From Flavobacteriales bacterium (lineage in GTDB: Bacteria > Bacteroidota > Bacteroidia > JANQJC01), in NCBI GenBank assembly GCA_028281825.1, contig JANQJC010000015.1:1-63554 (forward strand): a stretch of DNA of 63,554 bases, written 5' to 3'. Positions 17,594 to 24,728 of the stretch are shown piece by piece. Each line of letters starts with the position of its first letter. Position 1 is the stretch's first letter. The notes beneath the pieces are model-generated. The model worked only from the letters and a program-made list of their open reading frames with translations, was not told where the DNA came from and made no database searches. The position numbers and the translations under genes were made by a program.

Positions 17594-18316
17594 TTAACTG
17601 AAATTGATTCCCTCTAGACTATTAACAATTCCATCTGGCTCAAGGTCACCCTTGAGGTCATCAAACTGCCCCAATCTATCCACTAGTATTGTACGCATCA
17701 ACGCATTTTTACCAGCTAATACATCGCATTCAGGCATATCACCCACTATCACGCAATCTTTTATTTTGAGATTATATTCCCAACACAAACTCACCAAAAA
17801 GCCAGGGCGTGGTTTCCGAAAACCGCAATCACCTGAAACATAAATGCCGCTAAAAAACTTGGCGACACCTAGTTTCTTCAGCATAGTATTTACCTGAAGA
17901 GCTGAAAAATTATTTGCCACAGCATATAAATCCCGCCCTGAGGTCTGTGCTCTTATCAAAAATTCCACTGAATCTTCATAAAGCTCACTTACTTCAATCT
18001 CTGCCTTTATGTATTCTTCCTCCAAGGCTGCATAAATCACATCCTGAAATGGAAGCTTTCTTCCGAATGCCTTTCTAATAAAATCTTCAAAAGGCCATTC
18101 TTTCATGGTATGGGTAATTGCTTCCTGCTTTTTTACCAAGGCATCTAGGGCGCGCGATATAAACTTTTCTCTGTTGCCTCCCGGTTGAATAAAGTCAAAC
18201 ATATACCCTATTCCCCGTTCTGAATGGGTTTCAAAAGGTTCTTTTACTTTAACAAGTGTTCCTTCAATATCAAGCAGGATGTTTGTCTCCTTGATAAAAG
18301 CGTTGTTTTTGTCCAT
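17594..18316 (-). CDS. HAD-superfamily hydrolase
   Basis: This 240-residue protein has the HAD fold. Motif I is LLDIEGTLVK at about 14-23, with Asp16 as nucleophile and Glu18 where most phosphatases have Asp. The DIEGT form is also seen in the enolase-phosphatase MtnC, although the rest does not look like MtnC. Motif IV is VIVGDMPECDVLAGKNA near residue 195, and the motif III lysine is probably in FRKPRPGF. An alpha-helical cap lies between residues 25 and 105. It sits at the edge of the second polysaccharide block, close to a GmhA-like SIS gene, so a sugar-phosphate substrate is possible but not shown. Confidence 0.82.
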   Translation of the reverse strand: MDKNNAFIKETNILLDIEGTLVKVKEPFETHSERGIGYMFDFIQPGGNREKFISRALDALVKKQEAITHTMKEWPFEDFIRKAFGRKLPFQDVIYAALEEEYIKAEIEVSELYEDSVEFLIRAQTSGRDLYAVANNFSALQVNTMLKKLGVAKFFSGIYVSGDCGFRKPRPGFLVSLCWEYNLKIKDCVIVGDMPECDVLAGKNALMRTILVDRLGQFDDLKGDLEPDGIVNSLEGINFS

Positions 18317-18408
18317 GAATTAATTAATAGAATCGATAAAAATCGATTTCAGGGTGTTTGCTCTATTAACTAAAAAAAAGGAGGAATATTATAATTTGAG
18401 GTTGTAAG

Positions 18409-19458
18409 TTATGAACCAGTAACCTCTTTTATCTTGCCAATAAGTATTTGTTCCCGTCTTTCTAAAGGCCATTTGGTTCTTATTCTCTCAACTGCTGCCT
18501 TCGAAAGTTTTTCCTTATCACTTCTTAAGGCTTTGTCCATTAAGTCTGAAAGCGCATTTAAGTCTTTCTTAGAAAGTACGAACCCCGTATCTCCTATAAT
18601 ATCAGGTATTGCAGCAACATCAGAACCGATAGGTATACAGCCACATAGCATGGCCTCGCACAATGCATTGGGAAAACCTTCAGCCATAGAGAGTTGAAAA
18701 TAAAACTCGTGAGATGAATATAGAATTCTGAGTCTTTCTTGACTTACCCTTTCAAATACTTGTACATTAGATGGTAATTGGGCATTATCCAACTTTGGCC
18801 CCCTACCCACTATAGTAAAGTTACAATCTGGCCTTTTATCTGCTATTTCAAGAATTATATCCACTCCCTTCCTATAGTAGGTTGAACCTACAGTATGACT
18901 GGCTACAGTAAGAAATGAAGCATTTGTTCTTTCCAAATCCTCGGGATAGAACATTTTCACATCATAACCATAATTCAACTCAACAACGGGAGCGGTTGCT
19001 TTAGGGCAAAAATGTCGGTATCCTTGGCGTGGGGCACCTTCTTTTGCATAAGTATACTCAGTATCAACTAACTTATTATGCACTGGCATGAGATAGTCTG
19101 CCATTTTAAGGCTCTCTCCCGTAAACCATCCTTGTAAGGTTTTATTAAAGTTGCCATAACTAATTGCAGGAATGCGATAGCATTCAGTTCCACACAGAAT
19201 CATAAACACAGGCTTACCAAATATTTTACCCCAAATAGCAGGTAAGTATGAGTTGTATCCGGCAAAGTCACATACTATTACATCCGCGCTCCAACCATGC
19301 CTTAAAAGGTAAAACACTTGTCTAATAAAAGAAAGCGGCGTTAATATCTTATGACTGGCATCAAACCCAAACGGATAAACCTTGTAATGCTTTTCAAGTA
19401 TCTCTTGGTCTAGCTTTATAAATGTAAACAGCCCTGTATAAATAAACAGTACTTTCAT
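18409..19458 (-). CDS. Family 4 glycosyltransferase
   Basis: This GT4 enzyme has 349 residues. Visible motifs are LMPVHNKLVDTEY, HTVGSTYYRKGVDIIL at the start of the donor domain, FTIVGRGPKLDN, and the signature QLSMAEGFPNALCEAMLCG with the ExxxxxxxE pair, then IPIGSDVAAIPDIIGDTGF. It likely adds a sugar from a nucleotide donor to the lipid-linked glycan. It begins immediately after the methyltransferase stop codon (TAAATG), so the two genes are translationally coupled. Confidence 0.9.
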   Translation of the reverse strand: MKVLFIYTGLFTFIKLDQEILEKHYKVYPFGFDASHKILTPLSFIRQVFYLLRHGWSADVIVCDFAGYNSYLPAIWGKIFGKPVFMILCGTECYRIPAISYGNFNKTLQGWFTGESLKMADYLMPVHNKLVDTEYTYAKEGAPRQGYRHFCPKATAPVVELNYGYDVKMFYPEDLERTNASFLTVASHTVGSTYYRKGVDIILEIADKRPDCNFTIVGRGPKLDNAQLPSNVQVFERVSQERLRILYSSHEFYFQLSMAEGFPNALCEAMLCGCIPIGSDVAAIPDIIGDTGFVLSKKDLNALSDLMDKALRSDKEKLSKAAVERIRTKWPLERREQILIGKIKEVTGS

Positions 19459-20151
19459 TTAAAATCTAGCTAATATGCCCTCAATAAATTTCTTAAAAGG
19501 TGGACGCGGGGTAGGTTTCTTCATTTCTACATACGGCTTCACAATCAACCATTGATACTCAGGCTCGTTATTGCGAATAGAATAAGACTGCAACTGGTAA
19601 AGAAAAAGGCCATTATCATAAATGCGTGGTAATAATTTGTCTGTATACAAAGGTTGGTCAATAACCTGTAAGTCACTTGGGTCATACTTATGCATCCACT
19701 CCAAGGCATAGGGGTATGGAAAGTTAATGGCGATTACCGAATTCTCATGGATGTGTTGAGCCAAAGTGGCAAAAAGTGACTTATGGTCATCCTCTGGTAT
19801 ATGTTCCAATACATCGGGCAATAACACAAAGTCAAACTTTTCAGAATAAGAAAAGTCTGACATATCGGTTACCATGTACTCTACCTGCTTATATTTACCT
19901 AAATGGATTTTAGCCAAAGCTATTGCCTCAGGGCTGATATCAGTCGCTACAACCTTTCCATTGCTCATGTATGGCGCTAAAAGGCTGGTAACCTGACCTG
20001 GGCCGCAACCTATTTCAAGTATTCTATGGTGGGGTTTTAAACCAGCTTGCTTTAGCTTTCTAAAAATGAGCCTGTGCCTGCGATTAATACCCAATTTTTG
20101 CCTGTCTTTTGAAAACTGGTCGTAATAGCTCGCAATGTCTTTTTCTTCCAT
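19459..20151 (-). CDS. Class I SAM-dependent methyltransferase
   Basis: The Rossmann methyltransferase domain has motif I LEIGCGPGQVTSLL, motif II ATDISPEAI, and DFVLLPDVLEHIPEDDH. The first in-frame ATG is at 20166, but a -7 promoter box ends only three bases before it, so transcription should start inside the extension. The ATG at 20151 (230 residues, starting MEEKDIASYY) is therefore chosen. It is coupled to the glycosyltransferase downstream and is probably a glycan-modifying methyltransferase. Substrate unknown. Confidence 0.88.
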   Translation of the reverse strand: MEEKDIASYYDQFSKDRQKLGINRRHRLIFRKLKQAGLKPHHRILEIGCGPGQVTSLLAPYMSNGKVVATDISPEAIALAKIHLGKYKQVEYMVTDMSDFSYSEKFDFVLLPDVLEHIPEDDHKSLFATLAQHIHENSVIAINFPYPYALEWMHKYDPSDLQVIDQPLYTDKLLPRIYDNGLFLYQLQSYSIRNNEPEYQWLIVKPYVEMKKPTPRPPFKKFIEGILARF

Positions 20152-20168
20152 TGATATTGTATTCACAG

Positions 20169-20197
20169 CAAAGTTAAAACTTTAGGTACATTTGCAA
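20169..20197 (-). promoter_or_regulatory. Promoter (-33 TTG / -7 TAACTTTG) for methyltransferase-GT operon
   Basis: On the minus strand a TTG (20195-20197) is followed by an 18-base spacer and TAACTTTG (20169-20176). This matches the Bacteroidota consensus TTG-N17-23-TAnnTTTG. Its position argues for the internal ATG at 20151 as the true start. Confidence 0.7.
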
Positions 20198-20247
20198 AGC
20201 AAAGTTTGGGCTTGCTAATATTGGTGATTACTTAAACTTGATAGTCT

Positions 20248-20255
20248 TAACTTTG
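20248..20255 (+). promoter_or_regulatory. -7 box TAACTTTG for the SIS-domain gene
   Basis: The plus-strand TAACTTTG lies 19 bases before the ATG at 20275 and is a perfect TAnnTTTG match. The nearest TTG upstream gives a 24-base spacer, slightly long. It is back-to-back with the opposite-strand promoter at 20169-20197. Confidence 0.55.
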
Positions 20256-20274
20256 CGTTCTTAAAAAACAGCTA

Positions 20275-20886
20275 ATGCAAACCGAAAATTTTTCTCAAAC
20301 ATACATAGAGCAATTTCAACACACTATTGAAGGGATTGCAGCAACTAATAACGATGGCGAATTAGCTTACCACGAAGCTGTTTCACAGGCACTTAGGTTT
20401 ATTCTTGATACTCAAGTTAAAAATGGTAAGGTTATTATGGTTGGTAATGGCGGGAGTGCTGGTATAGCTAGCCATATGACCGTTGATTACTGGAAAAATG
20501 GGAATATTCGCTCGGTAGCATTTAACGACACATCTCTACTTACTTGTGTGGCTAACGATTTTAGTTATGAAGAAGTATTTTCTACCCCAATTGAAATGTT
20601 TGCAGATGAAGGTGATATACTATTCGCAATCAGCAGTTCAGGAAGCTCTAAGAACATATTAAATGCTGTCAAAGCCGCTCATGAAAAAGGATGTAAAGTA
20701 GTTACGTTCTCAGGATTTGACCCTGATAACCCTTTAAGGTCAATGGGAGATATTAATTTTTATATCCCTGCATCTTCCTATGGTTATGTAGAAATTTTAC
20801 ACAACCTGATTATCCACCAGATTTTGGATACTAAACTCCAACTCATTGATGGAAAGGATGTATTTAATAAAAATCAGGATTTATAA
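20275..20886 (+). CDS. SIS-domain sugar isomerase, GmhA-like
   Basis: This 203-residue single SIS domain has the phosphosugar-binding loops GNGGSAGIASHM (near residue 58) and AISSSGSSKNILNA (near 121), as in phosphoheptose isomerase GmhA, which converts sedoheptulose 7-phosphate to D-glycero-heptose 7-phosphate. The C-terminal helix EILHNLIIHQILD parallels the EHVQEAHQ-type zinc region of GmhA, but only one of the expected histidines is evident, so strict GmhA function is uncertain. It has its own promoter and converges on the sulfotransferase. It may feed a heptose or related sugar into the glycan (inference). No partner nucleotidyltransferase is present here. Confidence 0.8.
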   Translation: MQTENFSQTYIEQFQHTIEGIAATNNDGELAYHEAVSQALRFILDTQVKNGKVIMVGNGGSAGIASHMTVDYWKNGNIRSVAFNDTSLLTCVANDFSYEEVFSTPIEMFADEGDILFAISSSGSSKNILNAVKAAHEKGCKVVTFSGFDPDNPLRSMGDINFYIPASSYGYVEILHNLIIHQILDTKLQLIDGKDVFNKNQDL

Positions 20887-20892
20887 GCAAAC

Positions 20893-21915
20893 TTAGGCTA
20901 CTATCTTCTTGCTTAAGTTCACATCAGACTTCCACTTTTCTCGTGCACTTGGTATAAGGCTCTTTTGAATTTTGGTGTATTCCTCCTGGTTAGCCTCAAT
21001 CACTTGATAGATAATCTCAATATGTTGTTTGTCAAGATTTTGTTTCCAGTTACTCAATGGGTTACCAGTGTGATTATTCATCAACTTTCTACTTCTATTG
21101 AAGAGCTTCTCTTCTTTGTTTCTATGTTTTTTATCCAAATCAAGGAACTCAAACAACCTCTTGAGCACATTATATTGCTCTAATACAAGGTTTTCATAAC
21201 TGATGATAATATATCTATCGTCTCTTAATTGTTGAAGTTCTGATAACGCCAGCTTGTTCAATCTCATCCAAGCCTCAGGGATTAATTCAAAATTCCCAGG
21301 GTAGCACCTGTTCTTGTACATTTCAGGAGTATCCTCTTTCTTTATGATTGACCAACAATCATGGTCATTGTTTGGTAGTAAACCAATTATTCCCTTTGGC
21401 CCCAAGTAACGCTCGAAGTGCATCTTCATACTGCTACTTTGCCCATAGATGGAGCGAACAATAAAAACAAACTTTGCATTAGGATACATTGCACCAATGT
21501 ATCCTATTTTGTTCATCAAGTGGGGCGACTTATTAATTGGTACAATATTGTCCCAATCGTAAAAAATACCACCTGAACCTTGAACCCACCTGTTCCTAAT
21601 CCTTTGTAAGTGCCTGATAGGAGTCTTAGCTTCTCTGATAGACTCAGAAAAGTAATTGGTCATATTATGTGCAAAAGCTAAATCTAAATCATCTGCTGTT
21701 TTATGTTCACATTTATCCGTACACTTGGCTCCACCTATTTCACTCCAGATGTCGTTTAACTCAAAACCAATCTTAAGTAATTGAGGGTGCTCATCAAGGG
21801 TATTGAGCAATAGTGACGTTCCACTACGCATACAGCCAACAACAAACACTGGTTGCCTAAAAGCATTTGGTTTTATCTCCGTTGGTAGATTTAGGGCCTT
21901 ACTAATTATCCCCAT
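20893..21915 (-). CDS. Sulfotransferase family protein
   Basis: This is a 340-residue PAPS-dependent sulfotransferase. The 5'-phosphosulfate loop is VFVVGCMRSGTSLLLNTLDE near residue 24. The 3'-phosphate region is FVFIVRSIYGQSSSMKMHF near residue 149, with the conserved Arg and Ser. The C-terminal part is basic and contains YIIISYENLV. It transfers sulfate from PAPS to an acceptor hydroxyl or amine; in this locus the acceptor is probably the polysaccharide or a lipid-linked intermediate. It is separated from the flippase gene by 58 bases on the same strand and could be its operon partner. Confidence 0.88.
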   Translation of the reverse strand: MGIISKALNLPTEIKPNAFRQPVFVVGCMRSGTSLLLNTLDEHPQLLKIGFELNDIWSEIGGAKCTDKCEHKTADDLDLAFAHNMTNYFSESIREAKTPIRHLQRIRNRWVQGSGGIFYDWDNIVPINKSPHLMNKIGYIGAMYPNAKFVFIVRSIYGQSSSMKMHFERYLGPKGIIGLLPNNDHDCWSIIKKEDTPEMYKNRCYPGNFELIPEAWMRLNKLALSELQQLRDDRYIIISYENLVLEQYNVLKRLFEFLDLDKKHRNKEEKLFNRSRKLMNNHTGNPLSNWKQNLDKQHIEIIYQVIEANQEEYTKIQKSLIPSAREKWKSDVNLSKKIVA

Positions 21916-21973
21916 ATAGCAGTATAGTTAGGGCTGCAAAGATATAGAAATAAAGCATTGAGAAATCAACACT

Positions 21974-23428
21974 TTATGGTATCCATTTACCTACAACAGG
22001 TATCGTTTTGAGGTCGTTTTTGTATAAGAGATAAACACTTGTTACAATGGAAAAAATGACTATTCCGGCAGCAATAAACTGATTGAGTCCATAAAAGTGC
22101 TTGACAAACTCTAACGCTATCGCCAGCAACACAATTAACGTTGGATGCACAATTAGCTTATTCAAATTCCAACTAATACTTATTATTCTTTTCTGATAGA
22201 AATATGTTAATGCAGATGCAAGCGCCTGTGCAACGAGAATTCCAGCGATTGCCCCATAATAACCAATTTTTGGCACCAACAACCAATTGATAAGCACATT
22301 TGCCGCAAATGCAGCTGCATTCATGTAAAATAAAATAATATTGTTTTTCTCGTAAAAAACCGGGGCCGAAAATACCATAAACTGCCCCCTCAATATATAC
22401 CTCATAAGAATTACCACCACTAATGTAGATGCTATTTTCAAATCAGTTTCAAATAAGTAACTGAGGTACATCATGATAGGAATAATAGCCAGTGCTACTA
22501 TTATCTGAATTTGGGCCATCAACACATTTGATATAGTTTTTATATCGCTTTCATTCTCTTTAACCCCTTTTTGTATGTATCCAAATATTTCAGGTTTAGT
22601 CGCATTATTTAAAGCCATAATGATTAGTGCAATACCATAGCCATATTTCAAGGCAGTGTCATAAATACCTAAATCATGTGGGTTAGACTCTAGAAAGTAC
22701 TTATCTATTATAAGTATCCCAGTCTCAAGGATGTTAAAAAGAAACAGTGAAAAGGCATATCCATTCACCCCTTTCATTACCTTCCAATTGTGCTGAAGCC
22801 CTGTCTGCCAATATGTGTATATCAGTACACTTCCCGAAACCAGCCATCCACCAACACAACTACCTACCAGATAACCTATAAAACTCATCTCGTAGAAAAA
22901 TAAGGCGCCTACCTGAAAGCCTACTCTTACAAAACCCATCCCAAGACTCAACCAAATAAAACTTGCTAGTTTCTTTTCATTACGATACTGAGCTGCTGCC
23001 GTAAAATTCACCGCTCTACTTATCCCAGCAATTACTGCTAATACACCATAGCTAGAAAAATCCTGTAAAGCTGGTTGTGAAAAAAACTGCCCTATAAAGT
23101 TATCTGATAATAGTACAATGCCTATCATCAAAGCTCCTCTCATGAGAATGGAATTGTATATCGAGGCTACTACTTTATCAAAACCTTTGCGATTCTCAAC
23201 ATAATCAAAATAAAATCTCCCAATAGCGCCGTTCATACCAAGCATTGCAACAGTAAAGACCAGTGCTGTGATTGTTTCAGCAATGGCCATGTAAGCAAAC
23301 TGGTCCACATCAAGTCTTTCAGGACCCTCTAAAAAAGGCCAAACTATCACTTGCAACACAGGTGGTATTGCCGCAAGTACAGTATAAATGATAGAAAGTT
23401 TGAAGTATTCCTTTACTTGGGGCCTCAA
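21974..23428 (-). CDS. Polysaccharide flippase (Wzx/MATE-like)
   Basis: This 484-residue membrane protein has about 12-14 hydrophobic helices spread along its length, and N-terminal PQVKEYFKLSIIYTVLAAIP. The pattern and central ALKYGYGIALIIMALNNATKPE segment match the polysaccharide-biosynthesis branch of the MOP exporter superfamily. It would flip lipid-linked repeat units across the inner membrane. It starts with TTG that overlaps the upstream glycosyltransferase stop by four bases (TTGA), giving tight coupling. Confidence 0.88.
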   Translation of the reverse strand: MRPQVKEYFKLSIIYTVLAAIPPVLQVIVWPFLEGPERLDVDQFAYMAIAETITALVFTVAMLGMNGAIGRFYFDYVENRKGFDKVVASIYNSILMRGALMIGIVLLSDNFIGQFFSQPALQDFSSYGVLAVIAGISRAVNFTAAAQYRNEKKLASFIWLSLGMGFVRVGFQVGALFFYEMSFIGYLVGSCVGGWLVSGSVLIYTYWQTGLQHNWKVMKGVNGYAFSLFLFNILETGILIIDKYFLESNPHDLGIYDTALKYGYGIALIIMALNNATKPEIFGYIQKGVKENESDIKTISNVLMAQIQIIVALAIIPIMMYLSYLFETDLKIASTLVVVILMRYILRGQFMVFSAPVFYEKNNIILFYMNAAAFAANVLINWLLVPKIGYYGAIAGILVAQALASALTYFYQKRIISISWNLNKLIVHPTLIVLLAIALEFVKHFYGLNQFIAAGIVIFSIVTSVYLLYKNDLKTIPVVGKWIP

Positions 23429-24726
23429 TCTTTATCTTGTATTAAGTTGTCTAAAACTTTAGCTAAGCTAGCTGTTAAACTCTTTCGAGAATACTGTTCT
23501 ATGCTGGAATTATCAACACTTAAATTACCCGACTTATACTGCTCATAATACTCTCCAATTAGCATTACCAGCTTATTTTTAGCGCCAAAATCGATTACTT
23601 GCCCAGCATTAGCCTCCTTCACTATCCGAGCTACATCGCTATTTTCAGAGCCAATACCAATAATTGGCCTTTGGGCGGCCATATATTCATATACTTTAAG
23701 GGGTATTCTGCCAGCATCTTTGGCACCTAGCAATAGCAAGAGTGTTTGAGATGCACAAGCTATTTTCACAGCTTTAGAATGAGACACAGAGCCTACAAAA
23801 CTGGTATTACTCTCTAGCCTATATTTCTCAATATTGGCTTTAAAGGATGCATCAACATCACCGATAAGTTGAAGAGAAAAATCCTCAGCAAAGCCCTTCT
23901 TTGTTTGTGTCAATTCTAATATTGCCATGAATAGCACCTCGTGGCTTCTATCTTTACTGAGATTGCCAACGTGGCTTATGGTAAATTTATTGTCCAAAGC
24001 GGGGCTTTCTACCGGTAGGTCTGTTACATCATAACCGTTGGTTATCACTTCCACTTTTTCGGCTCCCAAGTCTTCAAAGTCTTTACCCCAGGCCCAACTC
24101 ACGGTAGTAGTTACATCGGCACTTTTTAGCACCTCTTGCTCTAGCCCTTTGTGCTTGTTCTCTGCAAATGATGTTAACTTCAATTGGTCAAAATAATCCA
24201 CCTGTGTCCATGGGTCACGAAAATCAGCCAGCCATGGAATATTGAATTGCTTTTTAAGCTCTAAGGCTATCAGGTGGACCGATTGTGGAGAACTACTAGA
24301 TATAATAACATCCACAGGATTCTTTTTCAGGTAATCCTTCAGGTATGTAATCGAAGGCTTTACCCAATACTTGCGTGCATCAGGGATAAAGAAATTACCC
24401 CTAATCCATATCGCAAGATTTTCTGCCAATGGATTTTTCTTGGTTTCAGTGACCAATTCAGGCTTTAGGCTTTCGTCTTTTTTCCTACCTGTAAACTTCT
24501 TATATATGGAATATGGCTCCCAAACTGGTTGGCGTATCACTTCTACTCCTTGTGGCACTTCTTTCTCTAGCTCATGGTCAAGCATTGGATACTCACCATC
24601 AAGAGCTGTATAAACTAAAGGTTCCCAGTCAAATTCTCTTAAATACTTAGTAAACTTAAGCCAACGCTGAACAGCAGCGCCACCACAGGGCGGCCAGTAG
24701 TAAGTTATGATGAGTGCCCGTTTCAT
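23425..24726 (-). CDS. Family 4-like glycosyltransferase
   Basis: This 433-residue protein begins ALIITYYWPPCGGAAVQRWL, the hallmark opening of a GT4 group common in Bacteroidota. Other motifs are WLADFRDPWTQVDYF (compare WIADYRDAWTTS in the gene at 1049), SHVGNLSKDRSHEVLF and KVYEYMAAQRPIIGIG near the nucleotide-sugar site. It is flanked by YfhO (2-base gap upstream) and the flippase (4-base overlap downstream), so it is in the middle of a glycan operon. Donor unknown. Confidence 0.88.
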   Translation of the reverse strand: MKRALIITYYWPPCGGAAVQRWLKFTKYLREFDWEPLVYTALDGEYPMLDHELEKEVPQGVEVIRQPVWEPYSIYKKFTGRKKDESLKPELVTETKKNPLAENLAIWIRGNFFIPDARKYWVKPSITYLKDYLKKNPVDVIISSSSPQSVHLIALELKKQFNIPWLADFRDPWTQVDYFDQLKLTSFAENKHKGLEQEVLKSADVTTTVSWAWGKDFEDLGAEKVEVITNGYDVTDLPVESPALDNKFTISHVGNLSKDRSHEVLFMAILELTQTKKGFAEDFSLQLIGDVDASFKANIEKYRLESNTSFVGSVSHSKAVKIACASQTLLLLLGAKDAGRIPLKVYEYMAAQRPIIGIGSENSDVARIVKEANAGQVIDFGAKNKLVMLIGEYYEQYKSGNLSVDNSSIEQYSRKSLTASLAKVLDNLIQDKD

Positions 24727-24728
24727 GG

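Noticed and set aside
18331-18348. 7-bp AT-rich inverted repeat (AATCGAT...ATCGATT) considered as terminator
   Set aside because: Weak stem, no clear T tract in the useful direction; left unassigned.
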